A stretch of DNA of 64,000 nt from Acidobacteriaceae bacterium (GCA_035944135.1 DASZBM010000008.1:124001-188000); one strand, 5' to 3'. Numbered from the stretch's first letter, positions 53,592-62,081 are shown. Notes: generated by a model from the letters alone, not told the origin. Program-made: numbers and translations.

Positions 53592-53621
53592 GGAAGAGGG
53601 CCGCTCGAGCGGCCCTCTTCC
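53592..53621 (-). terminator. Terminator of PEP-CTERM gene
   Basis: Perfect palindrome with 15-base arms (GGAAGAGGGCCGCTC), 22 bases past the PEP-CTERM stop on the minus strand and followed there by TTTTGCG. It also lies just upstream of pncB. Confidence 0.75.
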
Positions 53622-53642
53622 GGGATGCTGAAGCAGATTAGA

Positions 53643-54272
53643 TCAAGCTTTGAAGCGGCGGCGAAGAATGCCAGCTGAGCCGAGCAGGCTGGTTGCCAGA
53701 AGGGCAAGGCTGCTGGGCTCGGGTGTTGTCGTGATGCTGACGTTGTCGAGCAACGCACCGATGTTGTTGTTTGGCCCCAAGTCAATGAATTGAAGCTGAA
53801 CTGGATCGGAGGTGACATTGAAAAGGGCATTTGTGACGACACCCGATGTGATGTCATCGCTGGCCAGGGTGAACGTCTGGTCGTAGAAGGTCTGGGTCGG
53901 GGACTTGACGATGACCTCGGTGGTGCTCGAGACGCCGCGATCTGAACCGATCAGGTCAAAGTTCAGGAGGTAGCTCCCCGCCGCAAGGTTCAGGGTCGTC
54001 GTCAAATTCAGGTTTCCGGCCGAGTTTCCGCCGGTGCCGCCCATATCGACGCAGTTGCCGGATTCCGGTCCCCTGCACAGATATCCGTAGCCGTCAGCGG
54101 GGCCGACGATATCTACGTTCGTTCCATTGATCGCAGTAAAGGCACCGGCGGTCGTCACATCAAGTTGAGCGGTCGTCTCGTTGAAATTTTCCGAAAAGAC
54201 GGTGTCCGCGTGCATGACTCCAGTCGTCAGCAACAGCGCTGGCACACAGAGTAGGAGGTTCAGTTTTTTCAC
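53643..54272 (-). CDS. PEP-CTERM sorting domain protein
   Basis: A 209-residue exported protein. The GTG at 54272, with GAGG six bases upstream, is chosen because it opens the signal peptide KKLNLLLCVPALLLTTGVMHA; the frame is open to 54509. The body (24-180) is Thr/Asn-rich, beta-type, similar to carbohydrate-binding folds (FNFDLIGSDRG-like section at LLNFDLIGSDRG). The C-terminus is TPEPSSLALLATSLLGSAGI then RRR, the PEP motif, hydrophobic helix and basic tail processed by exosortase EpsH/XrtA systems. No exosortase gene is in the window. Confidence 0.85.
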   Translation of the reverse strand: MKKLNLLLCVPALLLTTGVMHADTVFSENFNETTAQLDVTTAGAFTAINGTNVDIVGPADGYGYLCRGPESGNCVDMGGTGGNSAGNLNLTTTLNLAAGSYLLNFDLIGSDRGVSSTTEVIVKSPTQTFYDQTFTLASDDITSGVVTNALFNVTSDPVQLQFIDLGPNNNIGALLDNVSITTTPEPSSLALLATSLLGSAGILRRRFKA

Positions 54273-54560
54273 TACGCACCTCGTTAGAGAGAATTGCCCA
54301 CCAATCTCCCTGAGGCCCGCAGACACACGTGCTCTTCCCGAAAGACTCTGCAAGGAAAGTAGATTAGGCATGAGAAGAGATACCAAACGGCTCCTCAAGC
54401 GAACAAGAAGGTAAAAGTAACTGAACAAGACTCTTTGGGTGGTTACCGGGATTGTTAGGGAAAACGCGCTTCGCTCCTCTCCAGGAAAGTTGTCAATGGT
54501 GCTTGACATGACAAGGACGCTTGACGTAAAGTTTGCTTGTCATCAGGAGAGAGGCGAAAG

Positions 54561-54983
54561 ATGCGAGCGATCTGCGGGAATCAGACCAAAGCAGCAAAGC
54601 GTTACGTTCAGCGCATGGGTGCTATCGCACTCGTTTACTTGGCCACCGTGTGGGTGATTACGACGTACGTGCATCAGCACCGGCCGACGGGAGCCAAGTT
54701 GTTCGTGCTCGCGGCCGTGCCGGCCTTTGATGTTGTTGCGATGATCGTCGTGGTCGGGTTGTACCTACGCGAGGAGATCGACGAATTCAAGCGTTATCAA
54801 CTTGTCGTATCTATTCTGTGGGCGGTTGGCTTCACCCTTGCCCTGATGGCGTTCATCGATTTCCTGCGAGCCTACCAGTCGATCACTGCTCCTCCGCCGT
54901 TTTTTGAGTTCACAATTTTCTGGATTTCGATGGCTCTCGCGCAGGCGATCCTCACCTTCCGCAACCGGGTGCGCGATGAATAA
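54561..54983 (+). CDS. Four-helix membrane protein paired with XRE regulator
   Basis: A 140-residue integral membrane protein with about four hydrophobic helices (AIALVYLATVWVITTYV, LFVLAAVPAFDVVAMIVVVGL, VSILWAVGFTLALMAFIDFL, FTIFWISMALAQAIL). The ATG at 54561 follows GGAGAGAGGCG. Its stop overlaps the start of the XRE-family gene by eight bases (ATGAATAA). Similar membrane protein-small HTH pairs are common in bacteria; the pair may sense a membrane signal and regulate neighbours, but no function is established here. Confidence 0.7.
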   Translation: MRAICGNQTKAAKRYVQRMGAIALVYLATVWVITTYVHQHRPTGAKLFVLAAVPAFDVVAMIVVVGLYLREEIDEFKRYQLVVSILWAVGFTLALMAFIDFLRAYQSITAPPPFFEFTIFWISMALAQAILTFRNRVRDE

Positions 54984-55164
54984 CCGGTTGAAAGATCTTC
55001 GGGCAGAACGCGGATGGTCGCAGGCGGCGTTGGCGGACAAGCTTGAAGTCTCGCGGCAGAGCGTAAACGCGATCGAGACAGGGAAGTACGATCCGTCGCT
55101 GCCTTTGGCGTTCCGGATCGCGAGGATATTCGGCAAAACGATTGAAGAGATTTTCTCGGAGTAG
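54976..55164 (+). CDS. Small XRE-family transcriptional regulator
   Basis: A 62-residue DNA-binding protein that is almost only a helix-turn-helix: RLKDLRAERGWSQAALADKL, then EVSRQSVNAIETGKYDPSLP, and LAFRIARIFGKTIEEIF. The start at 54976 overlaps the upstream membrane protein gene, so they are co-translated. It likely controls its own operon and perhaps the small membrane genes that follow. Confidence 0.9.
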   Translation: MNNRLKDLRAERGWSQAALADKLEVSRQSVNAIETGKYDPSLPLAFRIARIFGKTIEEIFSE

Positions 55165-55200
55165 TTGAGGGTTTTTGAAAAAGGCGAAAGGAACGTTGCG

Positions 55201-55392
55201 ATGAAGTGGGCATGCAGGAGCGATAGGGCAAACGTTGCATTCTGGGTTGCGGTTATGGTGTCGTCAATGACCCCGACGTGGGCAATGCCGCCTGTGCACC
55301 ACGGCCGGACGTGGCTGATTGGAGTGGTGGCTGGGTCGGTGATGACGATCGGGTTGGGGCTGCTGGCGCTGCGGAAACGACGCTGCGCATGA
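55201..55392 (+). CDS. Small exported or membrane protein (63 aa)
   Basis: A 63-residue ORF starting with ATG at 55201, nine bases after AAAGGAA. It has a hydrophobic N-terminal segment ending near TWAMPP and a C-terminal helix TWLIGVVAGSVMTIGLGLLAL followed by RKRRC. The signal, short spacer, helix and basic tail resemble the end of sorted surface proteins, but no PEP or LPXTG motif is present. It follows the XRE gene on the same strand. Unknown function. Confidence 0.45.
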   Translation: MKWACRSDRANVAFWVAVMVSSMTPTWAMPPVHHGRTWLIGVVAGSVMTIGLGLLALRKRRCA

Positions 55393-55451
55393 CAAGTGTC
55401 CTGGGCGATTGCTGATGTTGTAAGTATTTGCGTGGCGTAGTGGAGAGTAGG

Positions 55452-55652
55452 ATGAACATGTCTAGCGAAGGTACGGAAATGAAGACGATTCTGCAGTATG
55501 TCGTGGCGGCGGCACTGATCATTCTCGGAATCATTCTGCTCTTGAACCCCCTGCCTCCGGCAGAGACGACGAGCCAGATCCAACCCCAGCAGGGAACCAG
55601 TTCGCTGCCGATGAACCGCCCAGCTTATCGTCCTATGATGAGGCTCGCGTAA
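55452..55652 (+). CDS. Small single-pass membrane protein (66 aa)
   Basis: A short ORF with one hydrophobic helix (LQYVVAAALIILGIILLL) and a polar Pro/Gln/Met-rich tail. The start is uncertain: ATG at 55452, or ATG at 55479 which has GAAGG nearby. No family recognised; could be a real small membrane protein or a chance ORF. Confidence 0.35.
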   Translation: MNMSSEGTEMKTILQYVVAAALIILGIILLLNPLPPAETTSQIQPQQGTSSLPMNRPAYRPMMRLA

Positions 55653-55716
55653 TTTATCGCGCATTTGTATTGGACCCCCGTGTTTACTAGCGAAACACGA
55701 TAAACTGGAAGCTGAC

Positions 55717-56778
55717 ATGGCTACCAAAAAAGAACTCCTCCAAAACAAGATTCAGCACATCGACATCACCGAGCACAATGTTGTGCCGCTGGTGGACGCG
55801 ATGGCTTCGATGGCCTATAGCTCGCGCGATCTGGCGCGTGCGGCCAACATTTACGACATGATGCTGCGCGATACCGAGTGCGGCGTCATCCTTTGCCTCG
55901 CCGGCTCGCTTATCTCGGCCGGCCTGCAGAAGGTCATCGTCGACCTGGTGCGCAACAACATGGTCGATGCGATCGTCTCGACCGGCGCGAACATCGTCGA
56001 CCAGGACTTCTTCGAGGCGCTCGGCTTCCGCCACTACATCGCGGGTGACGAGTACAAGTACGGCGCGGGCGATGCCGACCTGCGCGAGCTGATGATCGAC
56101 CGCATCTATGACACGTTCATCGACGAGGAAGAACTCCGCATCTGCGATGAGACGACCGAGAAGATCATCAACGGAATGAAGCCCGGCGCGTACAGCTCGC
56201 GTGAGTTCATCCGCGAGATGGGACGCTACCTAAAGGAGAACGGCCGCACGCCTGAGAAGGGCAACGCGGACTCGATCGTCCTTGCCTGCTATGAGAAGAA
56301 CGTGCCGATCTTCTGCCCCGCGTTCTCGGACTGCTCGTTCGGCTTTGGCATCGTGGCACACATGCACGCGCGCCAGGGCAAGCCGCACTGTTCCATCGAT
56401 TCAGGGAAGGACTTCTACGAGCTGACGCAGATCAAGATCCAGAACCCGACGACGGGGCTGCTGATGATCGGCGGAGGCGTGCCGAAGAATTTCGCGCAGG
56501 ACATCGTGGTCGCGGCCGACATCCTCGGGGTCGAGGCCTCGATGCACAAGTACGCGATCCAGATCACAGTGGCCGACGCCCGCGACGGTGCGCTCTCCGG
56601 CTCGACGCTCAAGGAAGCAAGCTCCTGGGGCAAGGTCGACCTGACCTACGAGCAGATGGTCTTCGCCGAAGCGACGATCGCATTCCCGCTGATTGCAGGC
56701 TACGCGTATCACAAGAAGGCGTTCGCAGCGCGCAAGGGCAAGGCGTTTGCGGAAAAGCTGGATCTGGTGACGGCGTAA
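55717..56778 (+). CDS. Deoxyhypusine synthase-like enzyme
   Basis: A 353-residue NAD-dependent enzyme of the deoxyhypusine synthase superfamily. Visible parts are AGSLISAGLQKVIVDLVRNN, VDAIVSTGANIVDQDFFEALG, NVPIFCPAFSDCSFGFG and the region LKEASSWGKVD, whose Lys aligns with the residue that carries the aminobutyl group in eukaryotic DHS. Bacteria lack eIF5A, and bacterial homologues include homospermidine synthases and enzymes of unknown substrate, so a polyamine-transfer reaction is likely but the acceptor is not known. A hairpin terminator follows. Confidence 0.85.
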   Translation: MATKKELLQNKIQHIDITEHNVVPLVDAMASMAYSSRDLARAANIYDMMLRDTECGVILCLAGSLISAGLQKVIVDLVRNNMVDAIVSTGANIVDQDFFEALGFRHYIAGDEYKYGAGDADLRELMIDRIYDTFIDEEELRICDETTEKIINGMKPGAYSSREFIREMGRYLKENGRTPEKGNADSIVLACYEKNVPIFCPAFSDCSFGFGIVAHMHARQGKPHCSIDSGKDFYELTQIKIQNPTTGLLMIGGGVPKNFAQDIVVAADILGVEASMHKYAIQITVADARDGALSGSTLKEASSWGKVDLTYEQMVFAEATIAFPLIAGYAYHKKAFAARKGKAFAEKLDLVTA

Positions 56779-56784
56779 CGAGAG

Positions 56785-56814
56785 TGGTTAGTGGTTAGTA
56801 GTTAGTGGTTAGTG
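56785..56814 (+). repeat. Seven-base tandem repeat
   Basis: TGGTTAG repeated four times (one copy TAGTTAG), directly before the terminator of the preceding gene. Confidence 0.7.
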
Positions 56815-56817
56815 AGC

Positions 56818-56837
56818 GGCGGAGCTTCGGCTCCGCC
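56818..56837. terminator. UUCG-loop terminator
   Basis: GGCGGAGC, TTCG loop, GCTCCGCC, then GTTTTGC. It lies between the deoxyhypusine synthase-like gene and the convergent broken gene. Confidence 0.75.
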
Positions 56838-56845
56838 GTTTTGCG

Positions 56846-57329
56846 TTAGGCGATATCAGTCCTCGAGTACTTCTCTAAGTGATATTCGGGATCAGCTCCT
56901 CTCTGGGGCGGTGTGTTGATCCCTGAGATGAAGAGGTGGCACGGGAAAGCAGCCGCACAGATGATAAGCTCCGCTCCTGCAGAACCTAGAAAGCTGCCGC
57001 CGGCTTCAATCGTGTGGCCTTCATCCGAGATCATAAGCTTCTGCCGCACGTACCGAATCTTCGAAGCCAACTATATCGAGCAGGAGATCGTCAGGAGATG
57101 GTTCAGTAACACGTTCGAAGCGCAAACTCCCAATCTCCGTTCGGTACGCGACATCGTGCATCTCGGATGAGATGCGGAGGCCGTCCTCGTTGCCGAACCA
57201 AAGCGTGACCTGAGTCGGTCCTCCGTAGGACGCGAACTCTGTTGAGATTCTATGGAATGGGCGCGCTAGCAAGCTTGCCAGGTCGACTCCCGGGTTTGCT
57301 TTGAACGGAATCACTGGTTGCATAGTCAA
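56846..57329 (-). pseudogene. Frameshifted small hypothetical gene
   Basis: Two minus-strand frames make one plausible protein of about 160 residues. The first (57329-57021) reads LRISSEMHDVAYRTEIGSLR and FERVTEPSPDDLLLDIVG, then ends EAYDLG. The second, one base out of phase and overlapping from about 57070, continues RQKLMISDEGHTIEAGGSFL, AELIICAAAFPCHLFISGI and ends DPEYHLEKYSRTDIA. The two halves together have the look of a widespread small soluble protein family, so a single-base indel near 57040-57060 is inferred. A sequencing error cannot be excluded. Confidence 0.55.
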
Positions 57330-57333
57330 CAGT

Positions 57334-57975
57334 TCACAATAACCCGCGCGTGCGCAGTTCTCGGAAGATCTGTTCGATGGACCAGTCGAGGGCGTCGGTG
57401 CCGAGTACGGTCATGGTGGCGCGGGTTTGTGAAGGGATGACGTAGAGGTCGGCCATAGGCTTGACGGCAGCGTTGTACTGCTCGCGGACGGAGTCTTCGG
57501 TGCGGCCGCGCTCGCGGATGTCGCGGTGGATGCGGCGGGCGAGGCAGAGCTCGTCGGGTGCGTGGACGTAGACGGAGAGATCGTAGGCTGCGCAGAGCTC
57601 GGGCCAGTGCAGCGCCATAATGCCTTCGACGACGACGAAGCGCGTGGGCTGGATGCGGTCGAAGGCGCCTGGCACGCGGGTGTGCGTGCGGAAGTCGTAG
57701 ATGGGGCGGTCGATGGCGTGGCCCTGCTTGAGCGCGAGGAGATGCGGGATGAATAGCTCGCTCTCGAGCGAATCGGGGTGGTCGAAGTTTTGCTTACATC
57801 GCGAGTCAAGCGGGAAGTGCGCGAGATCGCGGTAGTAGAGGTCGAGCGGGAAGAGTGTGGCCTCAAGCTGCGCGGCGAGCTCGCGCGCGAGGGTGGTCTT
57901 GCCAGAGCCGGAACAGCCGGCGATGCCGATGAGGATCGGCTGCGCGGGAAGGCTGAGCTGTTCGGGCTGGGGCAC
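57334..57975 (-). CDS. udk: Uridine kinase
   Basis: Phosphorylates uridine and cytidine in pyrimidine salvage. The P-loop is GIAGCSGSGKTTLA near the N-terminus, followed by PLDLYYRDL, NFDHPDSLESELF (the family DHP motif), VVVEGIMAL and RRIHRDIRERGRT in the lid. A GTG at 57975 gives 213 residues, the same length as E. coli Udk; the frame is open further upstream but runs through a dispersed repeat. It is the last gene of the minus-strand nucleoside salvage group. Confidence 0.88.
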   Translation of the reverse strand: MPQPEQLSLPAQPILIGIAGCSGSGKTTLARELAAQLEATLFPLDLYYRDLAHFPLDSRCKQNFDHPDSLESELFIPHLLALKQGHAIDRPIYDFRTHTRVPGAFDRIQPTRFVVVEGIMALHWPELCAAYDLSVYVHAPDELCLARRIHRDIRERGRTEDSVREQYNAAVKPMADLYVIPSQTRATMTVLGTDALDWSIEQIFRELRTRGLL

Positions 57976-58002
57976 GGTTGATAGTTTATCGGGCAGCAGG
58001 AA

Positions 58003-58032
58003 TGAAAAGCAGATTCCCTTCGGGAATGACAA
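58003..58032 (-). repeat. Dispersed GTCAT repeat, short variant
   Basis: On the minus strand GTCATTCCCGAAGGGAATCT then GCTTTTCATT; same family as 7988-8033 and 10238-10300. Confidence 0.6.
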
Positions 58033-58050
58033 CAAGAGCGCAAAGCGCTG

Positions 58051-58114
58051 GCGCGTCTTACGCGCGATACCCCACCCTTTACGCAAACGCGCGCAAAGGA
58101 TGGGCCACCCGGGT
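58051..58114 (-). repeat. Dispersed repeat D
   Basis: Minus-strand relative of 49222-49287. The flanks ACCCGGGTGGCCCATCC and GGTGGGGTATCGCGCG are kept. It begins at the base next to the purine nucleoside phosphorylase stop codon. Confidence 0.7.
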
Positions 58115-59017
58115 TTATGCGTTGGCAACGATTGCTGCGACTTGCGGGATGAGGGCTTTGACGAGCGAGGTGAATTGGGCTTCGACGCGTAGGCCAGTCT
58201 CCATGACTTCGGCGTGATGGATGGGTTGATCGACGACGCCTGCTGCCATGTTGGTGACGAGTGAGAGGCCGAGGACTTCGACGCCCATGTGCTGCGCGAT
58301 GATGACCTCATGCACGGTGGACATGCCGACGAGGTCGGCGCCCAGGGTGCGGAAGGCGCGGATCTCGGCGGGTGTTTCGTAGCTGGGGCCAAGGACGGCG
58401 AGGTAGACGCCTTCGGGCAGCGGGATGTTCTGGCGCGCGGCCTTTTCGGCGGCAAGTTTGCGCAGGCGCGGCGAGTAGGCGGTGGTCATGTCGAAGAAGC
58501 GCAGGCCCGCGCCGGGGCGGATGGCGAAGCGCGGATCGTTGGGCCCGAGGGCGGCATTCTGGCCGGTAAGGTTGATGTGGTCGGAGATGCAGACGATGCC
58601 GCCCTGCGCGAAGGACTTGTTGATGCCGCCGGCGGCGTTGGTGACGATGAGCGCTTTGCAGCCGAGCAGCCCGAGCACGCGTGTGGGGAACGTGACCTCA
58701 GACATTGCGTAGCCTTCGTAGGCGTGCACGCGGCCCTGCATGACGGCGACGGGAACGCCCGCGATGGTGCCGAGGACGAGTTTGCCCTCGTGGCCTTCGA
58801 CGGTGGAGCGCGGGAAGTTCGGGATCTCGCTGTAGGGGATGACGGTGGGGTTTTCGACCTGAGACGCGAACCCGCCGAGGCCGGAGCCGAGGATGATGCC
58901 GAGTGCCGGCTGTACGTCAGTCTTGAGGAAGATATGGGTGAGGGCCTGCGTGACGCGCGTGTGGAGGTCTGGCGCGTTTGACTCTGTGGCGGTTGTCGGC
59001 TGCTTCTGATCGGCCAT
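58115..59017 (-). CDS. punA: Purine nucleoside phosphorylase
   Basis: Trimeric-type PNP of 300 residues that splits inosine and guanosine with phosphate. Motifs include GIILGSGLGGFA (phosphate loop), VEGHEGKLVLG, MQGRVHAYEGY, VTNAAGGINKSF, GPSYETPAEIRAFRTLGADLVGMSTVHE split around the purine-binding Glu and Met, and the Asn in LVTNMAAG that recognises 6-oxopurines. It lies on the same strand between a glycosyltransferase-like gene and udk; a repeat D copy abuts its stop. Confidence 0.95.
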   Translation of the reverse strand: MADQKQPTTATESNAPDLHTRVTQALTHIFLKTDVQPALGIILGSGLGGFASQVENPTVIPYSEIPNFPRSTVEGHEGKLVLGTIAGVPVAVMQGRVHAYEGYAMSEVTFPTRVLGLLGCKALIVTNAAGGINKSFAQGGIVCISDHINLTGQNAALGPNDPRFAIRPGAGLRFFDMTTAYSPRLRKLAAEKAARQNIPLPEGVYLAVLGPSYETPAEIRAFRTLGADLVGMSTVHEVIIAQHMGVEVLGLSLVTNMAAGVVDQPIHHAEVMETGLRVEAQFTSLVKALIPQVAAIVANA

Positions 59018-59061
59018 TCGAAAACTATAAGCGAAGCACGCGGAGTCTCGTGAAACGGCCG

Positions 59062-60171
59062 CTAACGTGACGTGCGATTTCGAAGCGCTCTCTTGAAGCT
59101 AGGCAGCAGGTCCTTGAGGTGCTCGGTGAAGTAGAGCTCATTGCGCGGCCGGGGAGGTGAGATCATCTGCGGCGAGATGTTGGCGAATGAAGGAGCCTCG
59201 CGATCGTTGTACTGCGACAGGATGGAGAGAAAGTCTTTGGCTAACTGAGGCGTGGAGAACCTCTGCCAGAGAGTTTCGATCACGCCGGAGTCGATGATCG
59301 CTTGTGAGTCGTTGGCGGGATCGAGATTGCGCAAGATCTGATCCAATTGCTCGGGAGAGTCGAAGAGGAACCGGTCCAGGCGAAATTCGCGCAGCAGGGC
59401 GGAGTAACTCGGTGTGTCCGACGCAATGGGAATGAGGCCCGCCATGAGGGAAGTGACCAGCTTGTTTGGCGACTTGATATAGGAATTCAGCGCGAGATCG
59501 AGCGAAAAGTGACTGAGGATGCAGTAGTCGAAGGCGGTGGCTTCTTTTTGAAATGAATCGTTGCGATAGGGGATGGTGGGGAAATTGAACTCATTTTTGA
59601 ACTCTGCTTCATTCACGATGAGTGAGAAATCTGTGATGCGGTCAGCCGCCAGATGCAATCTGAGCACAGGAATGAGCGAGGCCATCCCCTTGTTGAAGCT
59701 CTCGGCGTATCCGAACCAGAGGAGCCTGGAAGTTTGCTTGATGGGAAATGTTGGTGGGTGTTGGCTGTCCGTGCCGGCGATGGGGTCGATTGCCTCGGGG
59801 AGGTAGTAGACGGGCTTGTAGAACTGGCTGGCGAGCACCTTCCTGTGCAGAGGTGTCGGCATCAGGAAGAGGTCCGCAACTTCGTAGCTCGGGAGATAAC
59901 GAGAGAATTCGTAGATGTCGCTGCCGAAGCATGCGGCGAGGAACTTTCTTCCCGTGTTGCGAGATGCTTTCAAGGATGTAATCGCGGGGAGATCGTCGAA
60001 ATGAAAAAGAACGCAAGAGCCATCCTCGATTTGAAGATCCTGAGACGGCGGGACGAGGCGTGCGGAGGTACCAGGCATGCTCTGCAGACCACGTAGCAGG
60101 GCCTCGGACTGCAGTCGCACAGTGGCATCTGAATCGTCTTTCGAGCTGACGATGAGGAAGGATGTGCACAT
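59062..60171 (-). CDS. Glycosyltransferase-like protein
   Basis: A 369-residue protein that resembles a GT-B glycosyltransferase without a clear family match. SFLIVSSKDDSDATVRLQSE begins the N-terminal domain; FACFGSDIYEF-like segment CFGSDIYEFSRYLP, LLWFGYAESFNKGMASLIPVL and SPNKLVTSLMAGLIPIASDTPSYS are typical of the donor-binding half. ATG at 60171 is preferred; ATG at 60192 is possible. No membrane helix. It lies between the YjbR-like gene and punA, but sugar transfer has no obvious link to nucleoside salvage. Confidence 0.65.
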   Translation of the reverse strand: MCTSFLIVSSKDDSDATVRLQSEALLRGLQSMPGTSARLVPPSQDLQIEDGSCVLFHFDDLPAITSLKASRNTGRKFLAACFGSDIYEFSRYLPSYEVADLFLMPTPLHRKVLASQFYKPVYYLPEAIDPIAGTDSQHPPTFPIKQTSRLLWFGYAESFNKGMASLIPVLRLHLAADRITDFSLIVNEAEFKNEFNFPTIPYRNDSFQKEATAFDYCILSHFSLDLALNSYIKSPNKLVTSLMAGLIPIASDTPSYSALLREFRLDRFLFDSPEQLDQILRNLDPANDSQAIIDSGVIETLWQRFSTPQLAKDFLSILSQYNDREAPSFANISPQMISPPRPRNELYFTEHLKDLLPSFKRALRNRTSR

Positions 60172-60211
60172 GGTTTGCGCAGATAATACCATCGGCCCGC
60201 AGCGATGCAGG

Positions 60212-60568
60212 CTAGTGCGGTTTACGGCTCTTTGGCCTGCGGGTGGAAGCGTTCTTTTCGACGCGGAGTTTGTAGGCAGTCTGGAGCGCGTCGTGCAGCG
60301 TGTCTTTGTCGACGGCGGCGAGGATGATGTGTGTGGCGCCCATGCGGCCCCAGCCTCCGGAAATGGGCAGGAAGACTTCAGGCGCGTCGGCGACGAAGCC
60401 TGCCTGGATTTCGGGGGTGAGCATGAGGTTGCCGTAGCCCTTGTCTGCCATCGCGAGCGTGGCGAAGATGTGGCCGCCGACACGGAAGTCGGGCTGTCCC
60501 ATGTGCGAAGCTTCTTCCGCATTGGGAAACGAGAGCGCGATGCGGCGGAAGTCGGCGATGGTGGCCAC
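60212..60568 (-). CDS. MmcQ/YjbR family DNA-binding-like protein
   Basis: A 118-residue protein of the MmcQ/YjbR (CyaY-like fold) family: IADFRRIALSFPNAEEASHMGQPDFRV near the start written over two strands, FATLAMADKGYGNLML, and PISGGWGRMGATHIIL. The C-terminus is basic (STRRPKSRKPH). Its function is unknown in general. It starts five bases after the nucleoside transporter gene. Confidence 0.85.
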   Translation of the reverse strand: MATIADFRRIALSFPNAEEASHMGQPDFRVGGHIFATLAMADKGYGNLMLTPEIQAGFVADAPEVFLPISGGWGRMGATHIILAAVDKDTLHDALQTAYKLRVEKNASTRRPKSRKPH

Positions 60569-60573
60569 GGCTC

Positions 60574-61824
60574 TTACCTTGGCAGAAGCATACTCACAAT
60601 GCTGGCGGACATGAGGTTCGCCATGGTGCCGGCGAGCAGAGCGCGCAGGCCGAGGCGGGCGAGGTCGTTGCGGCGGTGAGGGATGAGCGCGCCGATGCCG
60701 CCGATCTGCATGCCGACGGAGCCGATGTTCGCAAAGCCGCAGAGCGCGAAGGTGGCGATGGAGAGTGTGCGCGCGCTGATGGCGCCGGTCTTCGCCAGCG
60801 TGCCGAGCTGCGTGTAGGCGATGAACTCATTGAGCACAGCACGCGTGCCGATTAGGTTGCCGACGATGGGGGCATCGTGCCAGGGCACGCCGATCATCCA
60901 CGCAATAGGCGAGCAGAGTACGCCGAGCGCATTGCCGAGCGAGTGCGGGAAGTGGATGTGGCCGTGCGCCCAAAGATCGTTGGAGATGCCAAGCATGATG
61001 GCATTGATGAGGCCGACGATCGCGAGGAAGCTGATGAGCATGATGGCGACGTTCCATGCCAGATTGCCGCCATCAATGGTTCCACGTGCGATGGAACCGA
61101 CGAGATTTTCTTCCTGGTGCTCCTCGGATTTTGGCATCTTCACCGTGCCGAGTGTGGCGGGAACTTCGGTCTCCGGCACGAGCATCTTGGCGATGAGGAT
61201 GGTTCCCGGCGCGGTCATGATGACGGCAGAGAGCAGGTCCTGCGCATGGATGCCGAAGAGGATGTACGCGGCCATGATGCCGCCGGAGACGTGCGCCATA
61301 CCGGAGGTCATGATGGTCATGAGCTCGGACTGCGTGGCGTCACCGAGGAAGGGGCGGATGGTGAGTGGGGCCTCGGTCTGGCCCATGAATATGCTGGCGG
61401 CGACGTTGGTGGACTCGGCGCCGGAGGTGCCCATGGTGCGCTGCATGAGCCAGGCGACGACCTGGATGACGCGCTGCATGATGCCGAGGTGGTAAAGCAT
61501 CGCGAAGAGCGCGGAGACAAAGATGATGGTGGGCAGAACCGCGAAGGCGAAGACCGCGAGCGGGCTTTTGGGGTCGCCGAGCTGGGGCCCGAAGACGAGG
61601 ATGGAGCCATCGGCCGCATGGCCGAGCATGGCTGTTACGTGGTCGGCGGACCACTTGAGGATGACTTGGCCGACCGTCCACTTGATGACCAGGAAGGCAA
61701 AGAGGATCTGCAGACTGAGTCCCCAGATCACAGTTCGCCAGCGGATCGCATGCCGGGCAGTGGAGAGCGTGTAGCCCACGCCGATAAGAACAGCAAGTCC
61801 AATCAGTCCAGTAAATCTGCCCAA
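60574..61824 (-). CDS. Concentrative nucleoside transporter (NupC/CNT family)
   Basis: Membrane symporter of 416 residues that imports nucleosides with protons or sodium. The family segments are GFAISTARHAIRWRTV-like N-terminus (TLSTARHAIRWRTVIWGL), GTSGAESTNVAASIFMGQTEAPL with the substrate-contacting Gln-Thr-Glu, MTSGMAHVSGGIMAAYI, TRAVLNEFIAY and CGFANIGSVGMQIGGIGALIP. It heads a minus-strand set with the YjbR-like gene, punA and udk, which fits uptake followed by phosphorolysis or phosphorylation. Confidence 0.93.
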   Translation of the reverse strand: MGRFTGLIGLAVLIGVGYTLSTARHAIRWRTVIWGLSLQILFAFLVIKWTVGQVILKWSADHVTAMLGHAADGSILVFGPQLGDPKSPLAVFAFAVLPTIIFVSALFAMLYHLGIMQRVIQVVAWLMQRTMGTSGAESTNVAASIFMGQTEAPLTIRPFLGDATQSELMTIMTSGMAHVSGGIMAAYILFGIHAQDLLSAVIMTAPGTILIAKMLVPETEVPATLGTVKMPKSEEHQEENLVGSIARGTIDGGNLAWNVAIMLISFLAIVGLINAIMLGISNDLWAHGHIHFPHSLGNALGVLCSPIAWMIGVPWHDAPIVGNLIGTRAVLNEFIAYTQLGTLAKTGAISARTLSIATFALCGFANIGSVGMQIGGIGALIPHRRNDLARLGLRALLAGTMANLMSASIVSMLLPR

Positions 61825-61955
61825 CGCGCACTCCTGTACTGGAGGGGAATGGGTGGAGTGTAACGAGTTGTGTGAATATTCGCTACAGCGAAGTTGACGC
61901 GATGAGCGTTTGCTGCATCAAATAAATCATTGAGTGCATGGAAGATGTTCGCACG

Positions 61956-61964
61956 TGGTATACT
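61956..61964 (+). promoter_or_regulatory. Extended -10 promoter of cold-shock gene
   Basis: TGGTATACT, an extended -10 with a near-perfect hexamer TATACT (61959-61964). No good -35 is seen. Transcription from about 61971 would give a 5' leader of about 110 bases before the cold-shock ATG. Confidence 0.55.
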
Positions 61965-62081
61965 GGAACAGATCGACGAACTCCGATCTGGTTTTTCTTG
62001 CTTGTTCCGGCTCTACCGCTCGACCTCGCGAAATCCAAATTGCGTTCAGCGGTACATCTAATTGAATAGGAACAAGTGAAT

